Assembly: GCA_039602395.1 (NCBI GenBank)
Contig: JBCNJP010000007.1
Span: 107,573,377-107,637,376 of the forward strand
Origin: Deinandra increscens subsp. villosa
Taxonomy: Eukaryota > Streptophyta > Magnoliopsida > Asterales > Asteraceae
Length of the DNA: 64,000 nucleotides
Direction: 5' to 3'
The translations under genes were made by a program, and so were the position numbers. Positions 13,080 to 24,024 of this stretch are shown piece by piece (the first letter of the stretch is position 1; each line of letters starts with the position of its first letter). The notes beneath the pieces were generated by a model. It was not told the origin of the DNA and did not search any database. It saw only the letters and a list, made by a program, of their open reading frames with translations.

Positions 13080-14173
13080 CAGATATATTGGATATTAATT
13101 GTATTAACGATTAATATTAGATAATATTTTTGGGAAAAAGACAATATTTTTAGGGGCTGGATTGTAACTTGTATTCTTATAAATACAGGTTAAATCATAT
13201 ACCCTAAACATACAGAGAAATCCTAAAAGTTTAGAAATCAAAACACTAGTCCTCCTTTTCTCCCCCCTGCGATGCCGACACCACCACCGCCGCTGCTCAT
13301 CGGCAGCCCGTCATCGCCGCCGCTGCACCACCGCCACGCCGTTTTCACGCCACCGTTGTTCCACCACCGCCAGTCACCACCCGTCGTCATGTACCGTCTC
13401 GGGGTGTGGACTAGTTCGTGTTGTTCCGTGGTCTCGATATCCAACAGGTTTCGGTTATCTTGTCGGGATACATATTTGAGTTATCCAAGAGTTGAAACAA
13501 GTGATGAGGGATTTCTAGCAGATCCGTTTGTCGCATTCAGAGAGTCTCATCTCGGTATCGTCAAGGTCACTCTCTAAACAACCTATGGTTGTGATTTATA
13601 TATATTTATCTGAATTATTTGTAAATGGATCATTAGTGTTGAATACCTAGATTGTTATTGAAAGTTTTAAACTTTGTCGCTTCCCCATTTGATTATTTAG
13701 TATAATCATTTTGTGATAACAAACAATTAAATAAATATAAAATACGATTTTATATTATTCGATAAAAAAATGTTTTGTCCTAAACGACCCAACGATTCCT
13801 AACAGTGGTATCAGAACCACTTTTACGATGATCCAGATAATATTAGCTTGTTAATCTTGAGTTTTACATATGTCAGAATTATTATGTCATATAAATAATG
13901 TCTTTACGTTTACGACTGTGTGAATCGAGCCATCGATCCAATGATTTTCTTGGTTATGACTATTTTGGGTATGATTATTATGGTTGTGAATAATTTTTGG
14001 TTGTGGTTGTTCTATATTAATGTATAGAAACAAACTCTCCAAAAGGGATTTTCCAGTATGGTACCGGATTTTAAGAAGTGTCATTGAGAAGGAGAAATTG
14101 TTGTATGTATTGGACGTACCACTAGCTGATCTTCCACCTCTAGATGACACTAGGCCTCAGTGGACGGAGCATT

Positions 14174-15007
14174 AAACTTTTAAAGCCTAAAATTAATTAT
14201 TTGTTAGATTCCTTCCATCTTTTTAAACAACCATGTCTAACAGCAAAACTACTTACTTTGTGATAACGAGGTTGGGGGCCTTGTTGAATCATCTATGTTA
14301 AGTGCGGGTTATCAAAGTGAGTAAACGACAACAATTCTCGAATAATTAAATTTGCTCATGTCACGAACCATGTTAGGATTGAAATTCCAAACACCATACT
14401 AGTTTGACATTTGTGCTTGACCATGAGCCAGGTTAACTGCTTGGAATGTCTAGTCAAATGACTTCTCTAAGTAGAGTTTGAAACGACATTGAGAAACATA
14501 CCTTAATACTTGCAACGAGCCCTTTTCAGACTGCTTAGAACCGCACGGTTAGAAACTTTTCCTAAACTGTAATAACCGGATGTTTGGCCAACTCCTCATA
14601 GGTCGTTAACCAAAGTTCAAAAATAGTAAGAAACTTTTTCAAACGGTAATAACCGGATTTATTTAGAGTAACCGGTTTAGAACCAGACATTTCTAAAATA
14701 ACCCCAACTGGATTGGAATTGTCGGTTCTTACCCTTCCGGTTACTAGTTCAATTAACGGTTTATAAACCGGTTTGGTTCGGTTAACTGGTTAAGTAGCTT
14801 TTTTTCTATCTCTACCAGCGGTGGCTGTTTCATATGAAGTGAATAATATTTTGGGGCCTAAAAGAAATAGATGAATTCTTTAGGGACCTGTGTTGAGAAA
14901 AAACTTTAGGTTTCAAAGGAACTCGTAGTCTTTCTACATCCTGCAAGTAGCTTCCAAAAATTTCGTCGACGGTGAAGCGAGATCGGGAAACCAGATCGCC
15001 GGCGACA
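14174..15007. other. Intergenic DNA upstream of ANGUSTIFOLIA
   Basis: It contains several diverged words with aaccggtt/aataaccgg cores between about 14565 and 14790, probably an eroded repeat. Positions 14900-15007 are the likely promoter/5' UTR of AN. No coding sequence was seen. Confidence 0.5.
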
Positions 15008-18000
15008 ATGTCCTACCGGAGCAATTCTTCACCACAATCTTCGCTCCCATTGGCCATCACTCTCAACTGCATCGAAGACACGATCATCGAACAGGAATAC
15101 CTCGCCGGCCTCGCACGTGTGGAGCACGTACCTCTGAGTCTCCTCTCGGAGGCGAAGATCGAGTCTGCCGCAGCCGTTCTCCTACACTCGCTCGTGTTCC
15201 TCCCACGCGCCGCCCAGCGCCGGCTCAGGCCATGGCAGTTCGTCCTCTGCCTCGGCTCGTCTGATCGCTCCGTGGATTCCGCTATCGCCACCGATCTAGG
15301 GCTCGGTAGGTTTGTACACGTGGACGTCGCGCGAGCCGAGGAGGTTGCTGATACAGTGATGGCGTTGTTTCTAGGGCTGCTACGGCGCACGCACTTGCTT
15401 TCACGCCACACTCTTTCGGCTTCTGGATGGCTCGGCTCGGTTCAGCCGCTTTGCCGTGGAATGCGGCGTTGCCGAGGGCTTGTGTTAGGGATTGTTGGCC
15501 GGTCTGATTCTGCTAAGTCGTTGGCTACTCGGAGCTTGGCGTTTAAGATTAGTGTGCTCTATTATGACGTTCACGAGGTATGATTAATTTATAAATTATA
15601 ATCACAGTAGGATTCGCTCCATTATTTATGAATTTCTTAGCTGTTTGAATATGCGTGAGCTTTTGATAGATGCCCAATTGATTGGCGAGGCGTTTGCGAT
15701 TTGTTAAGACCCAAAGTTACCCTATTGAGGTCTAGTTCACATTCACTTATAAGTTATAAGATCTATGAATTTTAGTTGGGGTAATCAGTTAACATAATAT
15801 ACCTTTTGTTTGGTACATTAGATCCACTTATATACCTAGATCCAGTGTTCTAAAAGTTGGGCTATGCAGGCGTGATTATCAGACCGTTCAAGTGTTCAAC
15901 TATGTTAGGCATGGTTGATTTATGATTGAGCATGGTCACATGCCGTTAAGTTCAGTTCCAAGTTATCTTTCTTACTGGCTACCTTTTATATTGATATATT
16001 TAGAATGGTTCTTTATGGGATGTTAGTTTGTCATTTGAGAATGTAATACATTAAAATTCAAAATATCAACCTCATATTTCTAAGTCCTGATATTTTTACA
16101 AACATAGGAACTTCAGCTATTACAAATATAGAAGATTCATTTTTTCCATTCAACTGCTTAGGTGTCCACATCATATCTGATTAAAAGTTCTTAGCTCAAC
16201 TTAATCTCTTCTTGAAACATTAGCTAAGTTGATTGAAATACGAGAAGTGGGTTGACTTGCTTGTGAAAAGTTCATTATAATGGGAAAATTGAAGAGAAAT
16301 TGCAACTACAAGCACTTAAAGTGACGATCATTGTGCTCCAGGGCTAGCAGAGTGCATAGAGATCTTGTTGCCTTATCATCATCATATTACTATATCCTGA
16401 TAGTTTTACAAATTTAGGAACTTCAGCTATTACGGAAATAAATAAGAAATTCATACTCCCATTCAACTGTTTAGGTGTGCACATTGTATTTGATAAAAAG
16501 GTCTTAGCTCGGCTTAACTTTTTCTTGAAACATTAACTAAATTGATTGAAATACGAAAAGTGGTTGACTTGTTTGTGAAGTGTTCATTGCAATGGGAAAA
16601 TTTAGGAGAAATTGCAACTATAAGCACTAAAGTTGATAATCATTGTGCTCTTTTGCTTGCAGACTACTTAGAGATCTTGTTGCATTGTAATTCAATACGG
16701 ACATAATGCAACATGAGAGGCCAAATGTCATATTCATGTTAATCCAAATCTAAAATTTGTCACCCAAGCCTAACAGCTTTGCCCTTATGTTGTTGTAGTG
16801 GATGCTATCAATTAATGGGATTTATTGGTGCGAAGTTGCACATATTAGTTTACCTTGTTTGACCTAAAAGTAATTAAATAAACATAGTTGTCTAGTTTGT
16901 GCTATATAGTTTTGGTTGGCTGTAGACATTGTAGTAATGCTAAAAAATAATTAGGGGTGAGCAAAAACCGACCCGAAAACTCCCGATAACCGAACCGACC
17001 AAATCATAGTCCGGTCCCTATCGGTTCCTAGATTTAGTTATAATGGGTCTCAGTCTCGGTTATTGACCGAGAAAACTCAAAATCCCGAAGAACCGATTTC
17101 GGTTACAGGCCCAATTGTTTTTAAATGCCCAAACCCAAATTAAACATATGGAGTTCAGTGTTCTAAGGCCCAAATCAGAAGAATACTACCAGCAATTAAC
17201 ACAAAGAACATGAACTGACGTTTCAATTTCAATCCTCGCATCACCATCGACATCCGGGACATGCAAACCTGCACCTGCAAATCCAAGAACCTCTATTAGG
17301 GCTGCTCTCATCCAATGTTGTAAAAAGCGCTAGGCGGAGCTAGACGGTCGGGTAGAGCCTAGCGATTAATCGGGATTAAATAGGGATTGATCGGTTTGTA
17401 ATTTTTATATGTATTTTTAATAAGGCGGAGCTAGACGGTCGGGTAGCAGCCCTAGTAGGAGGAGGTTCTTGGAGTTGCAGGTGCAGGTCCTGGATGTCGA
17501 TGGTGATGAGAGGGATTGAAATTGAAACGTCGGTTCCTATTCTTTGTGTTAGTATTCTTCCGATTTTGGCCTTAGAACACTGCACTCCATATGTTTAATT
17601 TGGGTTTGGGCATTTAAAAAACAATTGGGCCTGTAACCGAAATCGGTTTTTTGAGATTTTGAGTTTTCTCGGTCAACAACCGAGACCGATTATAGCTAAA
17701 TCTAGGGACCGGACTATGCTTCGGTCGGTTCGGTTATCGGGAGTTTTCGGGTCAGTTTCTCGGGAAACCGAGATTTTGCTCAACCCTCATTATATGGACT
17801 ATGTCACATGGTTCATGTACTGTACTACAAGTGTGTAATTTCGTCAGAAGAATGTTTGCTACATCTTCAAAAATGAGTGTGTGTGGGTTGAAAATCTAAT
17901 TAACAAACAGTGATATACTGATGTTCAGAATCAAAAGTAATTAATGTTTGCTACATCTTGCAAAATTAAGATATCTGCATGACAAACGATTTATGATTAT

Positions 18001-21000
18001 ATTTTATAGAATTAATGTATAGTCCTTCGGACAAACAACAAATGTATTTTTATTGTAAATTTTATAACACAATGCATACTTGTAGATTTTAATTAGGATT
18101 ATCCATTTTTCAAGGATATAAAGTTATAAACATGGAATATCGAGCCCATATCACAGCAATGAACTCACAGGGATTGCTAGAATTGAAATTAGGAACAAAC
18201 AGACCCAAGGAACATGTGGTGTAGGTGTAATGCCTAATATTGATCACCCATTAAACGTATATATACACTACAAAATACGGGGCAAGTGTAATCTGTATGA
18301 GTAGAAAAGAGGGTGTGCTATGCTTTGATTCTAAAAATTGCTATCCACTTGTTTCATATATTAGTTTGTTATGCAGTAAAGAAACATTCAAGAGATAAAA
18401 AAGTATTAACATATGCCAACAACCCTAAAAAATTTATGTCAGTACAAAACTAATATATCGATACAGTCCAACGTCCTTCAACTGAAAAGGACTTCTACTT
18501 TTTGAAAAAGGTGGGGGTGTGGGGCTAGGAGATTCAATGTAACGTACTCTAGTTGCAGATTAAAAGGCATGCCACCCTTTGACTTTGGATGTATCAGCTT
18601 CGATAGTCAAATTGTCAAATGGGTCTTTTTTCTCAAACCACTGGCTATATCTTGCATTTGTAATAAACAACAAAGTATATAGCCATATAGGTTCTGGAAA
18701 CTTGGGAATATGAATTCCTTCTATCAATTAGAATGTATGTGAATGATGTACCAACTTGTGGATAGTCTTGTGAATTTTTTAGGTTATGAATAATTACATT
18801 TGCTTTTATTTCGTATACAGTTTTTTCTCTATCTTTGTTATTTATGATGAAATTTTTCAGGAAAAAGGTAAGAGAATAACCAGGTTTCCTCCTGCTGCTA
18901 GGAGGATGGACACTCTTAATGATTTACTTGCTGCCAGTGACCTCATTTCACTCCATTGTTCCCTGACAAATGATACAATTCAGATTATAAATGCTGAATG
19001 CTTGCAGCATGTCAAGCCAGGTACTGTTTTGGTTACTTTGCTATTAAATTTTATATAATTTGAAAATGGATACGCGAATGCCTATTATTTGCACTAACTA
19101 GACGGGTATTGCTTATTTATACAGGGGCGTTTCTGGTAAATACCGGCAGCAGCCAGCTGTTGGATGATTGTGCAGTAAAACAACTTTTGATTGATGGCAC
19201 ACTTGCAGGATGTGCTCTGGATGGTGCTGAAGGGCCTCAATGGATGGAAGCATGGGTAAGATGTATAACCATAGGGTATGAGAAATTGCAAAACTTGCAA
19301 CTGTATGTGTTGTTACATTGAACGAGTTGAAAAATCAAATATCATGAATCATGATTATATAGTGTTCATGATTCACTAAAAATAAGATTATGGCGATACG
19401 GAAACTATGATTTTGTTGTTTTGGAAATCCTATCTTTATGTGGAAACATTGAGCTTGTTCAGCATATCTAATAGTGTAATTTTATGTGATAGTTATCTGG
19501 CTGATAGATCTTTTCATACAATGAGTGCTCGTTTTTGTTTGATACTGATTTTCCAAACACAAACTTCAGGTACGTGAGATGCCCAATGTTCTAATACTTC
19601 CCCGGAGTGCAGATTACAGTGAAGAAGTATGGATGGAAATTCGGGAAAAAGCCGCCTCTATATTACATACATTCTTCTTGGATGATGTCATCCCAACTGA
19701 TGCCATATCTGACATTGATGACAAGGACAGTGAAACACTTTGCGAAGATGATGAAAGTGACAGACAAGCCAAACACGGAGTACCACACTCTAATATTCAC
19801 CAGTTAACAGACAGTATTCATATATCATATGAGGCCCACATGAAAAATGATATTAGCCAACCTCAAGAATCAACTTTATCACAAAACAATTCCCCTCAAT
19901 CTGAAGTCAAATGCGATAGATCAAGTAAAAAAGCTAAAAAAAGACATGCCCGTCAAAAATCAATGCATAAAGTTGGTGAGAAAGAGAGCACATCACACAG
20001 AGAATATGATTCTGCCTTGAGTGGTACAGACCAAGTGTTGAGTTCTAGTTCACCATTTCCTTCCCCTGATAATTCAAGAAGTAGGACGCCAATTGGATCA
20101 ATATACGATACATCAGCTAAACATCTTAAATCAAGCATAGGTTCTCTTGATATGTTAAAAGATGGCTGTGTTATTTCTTTGCAAGCTCGAGATCGTGCAG
20201 CACTTCACGTTTCTAGGCAGAGAGCTCGAGGTGGTGGATGGTTTCTAGACACGATGTCAAATGTAACAAAAAGAGATCCGGCTGCACAATTTCTTCTTGT
20301 TTTCAGAAGCAAGGTTTGTGGAATGCTTTTCAATGATAAAATTTGATTGTTCTGATACGTTTAAGGCGTGCATTGGGTAGAAACTTTGCCTGACCAAAAC
20401 CGCAAAGAAAAGTATAATGAAACCTAAAGACGGATGAAATCATGAACCAAATACATATACATAATTGTCATAATTTGAAAAAGGTACGAGTCTAAAATGA
20501 CATAGTTTTAAGCCTGAAAAGTAAATCCCCCCATTTTAGTTCAGTTTTGAACTTTACCGCACCGAACTGAAGCAAGTTTTAAAATAATCTAGAACGTAAC
20601 TTGGCTCTTCGTCTTTGTCCATGTGGACTGGGTATTTTGTCCCATTTCAGCTTAATCTCCTGTGTTATATGCAGGAAACAATTGGATTAAGGTCTTTCAC
20701 TGCTGGTGGGAAGTTGTTGCAGGTGTGTTTTTGCTTCAAGTCATATTAATATAATCTGACATATATAAGTAAGCTGCATTTTAATGGGTTTTACCGACGA
20801 AGATAGTCCATCAAGTAAACAAGAAACATATTGGAATTTTCTTAACTTCGTGGAATTTCACAGAAAGATTTTAATTTTCCACCATGAAAGGTGAAATACC
20901 AATAATAAATAAGGATCAATAGTGCCCTCTTGATATGTTTTGCTATCCCTTGAGCTGGTGTATTTTGTTTGGGGAAAAAAATGCATGATTAATTGTTTGA

Positions 21001-21973
21001 TCTTAAATAATTTAAACATGCAATGATGAAGCTACAGAGACTAAACAATGTTGGGAGTCGCAAATTTATAGATGCATTTTATCTGAACTATACAGATCAA
21101 CAGAAGAATGGAATTTGTATTCGCTAGTCATAGTTTTGATGTATGGGAGAGTTGGACATTTGAAGGCACTTTGGAGGAATGCCGACTGGTTAACTGTAGG
21201 AATCCTTCTGTAAGTATTTTTTTCCCTGTATAGTTTTACTACAAATTTCATAGATTGACTTTCTTCATGGTCATTTTGTACTATTTGCTTGTAATTATGT
21301 AGTTATATACAAGAAACGTGTTAAAATACAATTTTTATTCCTTTTTTTCCCAAATCTTATCTTATCTGACTTCAAAAATATGATGTGAACATCATAAACA
21401 TTACAAAATTGTAAACACCATGTATAAGTAATAGGTGTCACCAAACGAGGCACAACCTATTAGGTGCATGTAGTTTGGCTAGGGTTTCATATATATCTTG
21501 TTATACTGAAAGCAGATTGTCTGTGTAAGGTTTATTTTCATATTTGTAATCTTTCTTATTAGATGTGACAAAACATGCAGGTTGGTAACGGGGCTGTGCT
21601 GCCCTTTTAGTATGGGCTGGGATGGGTTGACCTTTTACACTTTATGTTAAAATCAATTGTTTTTATAGATTAGCAAGTAAATAGTATATCAAATACAACC
21701 AAAAGAATGAAATCATTCCAGTAATAGGTGATCCTTTCGACCCATTAGACATCGTCATCCTTTTAACCCTCAACCCTTACCCCACCAACATGAAAAACAT
21801 GAGTTTTAATATAATGTTTATGCTCAGTTGTTTTATTTATTTCCTGCTCAATTTATGCCATTTCTCATACCGGCATTTCATCCCATGCAAAACTGTAGGC
21901 TGTTTTAGACGTACGTGTGGAGATTCTAGCAACCGTAGGAGATGATGACGGGATTACTCGGTGGCTTGATTAA
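15008..21973 (+). CDS. AN: ANGUSTIFOLIA (plant CtBP/BARS-like protein)
   Basis: Seven coding exons: 15008-15577, 18861-19020, 19125-19255, 19570-20313, 20675-20722, 21096-21209 and 21899-21973. All are GT-AG and join to 613 aa (Arabidopsis AN is of similar length). The first ATG is 15008 (MSYRSNSSPQ). The N-terminal half is the D-2-hydroxyacid-dehydrogenase/CtBP fold: VTLNCIED-like start, RAAQRRLRPWQF, the plant-specific nucleotide-fold segment GIVGRSDSAKSLATRSLAFK in place of the usual GxGxxG, then RRMDTLNDLLAASDLISLHC and LLDDCAVKQLLIDGT. The C-terminal half is the AN-specific extension: an acidic, Ser-rich linker, a basic KKAKKRH stretch (possible nuclear signal), and the conserved end DVRVEIL...DGITRWLD. 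AN controls cell shape, microtubule arrangement, trichome branching and gene expression. Intron 1 (3.28 kb) carries repeats; no coding defect is visible. Confidence 0.95.
16085..16683. repeat. Tandem duplication (~310 bp x 2) in AN intron 1
   Basis: Positions 16085-16372 and 16395-16683 are diverged copies. Both start tcctgata..tttacaaa, share ggaacttcagctattac and attgaaatacga, and end agagatcttgttgc. Divergence is visible throughout, so the duplication is not recent. Confidence 0.85.
16951..17791. mobile_element. Foldback (long inverted repeat) element in AN intron 1
   Basis: Left arm about 16951-17305 and right arm about 17440-17791 are near-complementary over roughly 350 bp. The left begins ttaggggtgagcaaaa and the complement of the right end is taatgagggttgagcaaaa. 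Arms share cccaattgtttttaaatgcc and accgaccaaatcatagtccg-type words in inverted order. The centre contains a 24-bp direct repeat (ggcggagctagacggtcggg, 17332 and 17423) around a T-rich spacer. The TAGGGGTGAGCA-type end suggests a hAT-like MITE, but I could not define a target duplication. Transcribed as part of the AN intron, it could form a long hairpin RNA. Confidence 0.8.
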
Positions 21974-23120
21974 TCCTTTACTAACGTGAGAAAGCCAAGC
22001 AACCATGCACACGTAATTCATTCACATTCTTTGTGCTGAGGTTTGTATTACTGTTTGCCAAGTAATTCTTATTGCTTTCAGTTTTACATACAGAAAAGTT
22101 GTTAAAGGTCATGAGTCTCACCTGTTATGATATATTATCTCATTTTTGAGTTCTTTTACCACCGTTCATATGATTTTATTCTCCAGGCATTCTTTGCTTT
22201 GACGTTTGTATCACTTGTTTATATTAAGTTTGTTGTAAAGTTCTTCAGCATTTATGTAACAAAAACTCTTAAAAGTTTGCGCATTTGAACTTTGTAGCGC
22301 AATCCAACCCAGAGTCTTGTGTCAAAAATGTCGAAGAATTTGTGGGTTTATTATTTTTGTGCTGTAGGATTATATAGTTTAAGCACAACCCACATAATTC
22401 TTTCATATATACTTACTTCGCCTGCGCAGTGCGCACCCATTAACCCATAGACCATGGTGGTTGCTCGGATTGTTAGTTTGTAGTTTACGCAGGTGGTATC
22501 AAGTATCCTCCATGTTTGATATTATAGGGACAGGTATTTCCTTATCCTCTTCATTTCCTGACTTGCTTCTCGGACTATTTTATTAATCTTCCAGGTTACA
22601 ACATTAGTCTGTTTTAGGTTCTTTTTTGGTGTCCTTTGTGCATCTAGATATGGAATGAGGCCTTTGGGTACACACTTCCGAGATAGTATCAATGTATTGA
22701 TGAGTTTGAGTCGTCTACTTTTTTCCGTTGGTTTTTTTCCTTGTGCATTTGTAATGGTTTATGACATAGAGTAACAAAATTGTATACTATACATTCCTTG
22801 TTTGTAACAATTTTGGATATCGAAGCGGCAAGGCAAACATATGTAAAAATCTAAAAGAAAACTCACTTATAAAAAACGTGATCATAATTTTGTTATTATT
22901 TTCTTTACTGCTCATTAGTTTCATTAATATTTAATCATATGAGGGGAAGTGACAACAAGTCGTAATCTATGAGGGTAAAGTTATTATTACTTAAAACGGT
23001 AAGAAGGATACAGTTAATTACTTAGAGATTAGATGAGGATGTTAAGGTTTTGTAAATGAATTAATGAAGTTCGGCTAACGAATAATTAAAGACTTGCTTT
23101 AAGTAAATCAATTCACCAAA
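21974..23120. other. AN 3' UTR and intergenic DNA
   Basis: The 3' UTR of AN probably extends several hundred bases (T-rich, with tgtaat-type poly(A) words to about 22790). The remainder is AT-rich spacer before the tRNA. No further coding region was seen. Confidence 0.5.
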
Positions 23121-23137
23121 GCTGGAATAGCTCAGTT

Positions 23138-23170
<33 letters not shown>

Positions 23171-23194
23171 GAGGTTCAACCCCTCCTTCTAGCG
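23121..23194 (+). tRNA. tRNA-Asn (GUU), nuclear type
   Basis: A 74-nt cloverleaf. The acceptor stem GCTGGAA pairs with TTCTAGC (one G-U) followed by discriminator G. The D arm is GCTC/GAGC. The anticodon stem TGTGG/CCACA encloses loop CTGTTAA with anticodon GTT. The variable loop is AGGTC and the T arm GGAGG/CCTCC with loop TTCAACC. CCA is not encoded. The sequence is of the cytosolic nuclear tRNA-Asn type and differs from plastid trnN-GUU. Box A (agctcagttgg) and box B (ggttcaacccc) are the internal Pol III promoter. Confidence 0.97.
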
Positions 23195-23196
23195 TA

Positions 23197-23201
23197 TTTT
23201 T
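23197..23201 (+). terminator. Pol III T-run terminator for tRNA-Asn
   Basis: Five T residues begin two bases after the tRNA 3' end, the normal RNA polymerase III stop. A longer T-run follows at about 23209. Confidence 0.8.
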
Positions 23202-24024
23202 ATTTTCGTTTTTTAAATTGAACTCATTTCTTTATCAACCCTCTAACATATAATATTGATTAATTTCATTAAACACAAAATAAAAATACGAATTGTTATG
23301 ATTTTAGATTATTAAAGTTTTAAGCGGTAAAATAGTGTTTTAGATAAATGAACTCAAATTATTTTTTTTGATGGAAACCAAAAAATTATACAATCTATTT
23401 ATTTAATGATAATTGATATTTAATAATAAGTAAGTAATAAGTCAATTACAATTTTAGGATTATGAATGCCATCCACTACCCAAAAACTCATTCAAATCAA
23501 AACTTTAAGGAAACCAATCCTAAATTTTCACTAAATTAACTATATTAAATTGCTAATCATAGATTTATTTAAGAAGACTGAAATTGGTGTAAGGCTATTT
23601 TGACATATAACGAATCAAATGAACCAACACATATGCAAAATATGACGAGCCCTTCGGAATTATAATACAACAATCACTTTCACCACTGAACAAGACATCA
23701 CCTACATGTCGAGGGATGTCCAAACAAACATCATATTATGATTCAGCACCTTATTGATTCAACACTTCTTTACCATACAAACAGTTTATTCATTTAGCAC
23801 CAAATGAAACTTAGTGTCTTTAAGAATTTAAAGGTGTTCATTTCCCGTAATCAAGGATTCTAACTTCTAACTACAGCATTTGTGTGTATAAGTTGAGTGT
23901 TTGAATAAGATAGGCAACGCAAGTAATTGTGTAATAATACCGGGACCAAAACCGTATCTTTTTCCACATATAATTTATCTCTCTATCCACACACACACAC
24001 AGCGAAAACAAACCTCCATCTCCA
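23202..24024. other. Intergenic DNA and RPL5 promoter/5' UTR
   Basis: AT-rich spacer. A short CA run (about 23991-24001) lies just before the RPL5 start and is probably in its 5' UTR. No clear TATA box was assigned and no other gene was seen. Confidence 0.5.

Larger units (their letters stand above)
9960..14173 (+). mobile_element. Ty1-copia 5' LTR, primer-binding site and gag fragment
   Basis: The LTR starts TGTTGGAATTTG at 9960 and ends ATTCCTAACA at 13804, so its ends are inverted copies. Immediately after, at 13806, comes TGGTATCAGAACC, matching the initiator-Met tRNA primer site used by copia elements (usual form TGGTATCAGAGCC). Further on (about 14050-14173) a frame reads DFPVWYRILRSVIEKEKLLY, then VLDVPLADLPP and a stop: the start of a copia gag (UBN2-type) domain. 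The rest of gag-pol is missing. Without the DNA element at 10441-13050 the LTR is about 1.2 kb. The element is dead and truncated at its 3' side. Confidence 0.75.

Noticed and set aside
14972..15007. Upstream in-frame extension of ANGUSTIFOLIA (KRDRETRSPAT)
   Set aside because: It would start at GTG; the first ATG is 15008 and is a normal plant start.
15013..15411. 132-aa antisense open frame in AN exon 1
   Set aside because: Shadow of a GC-rich coding exon, with no protein features of its own.
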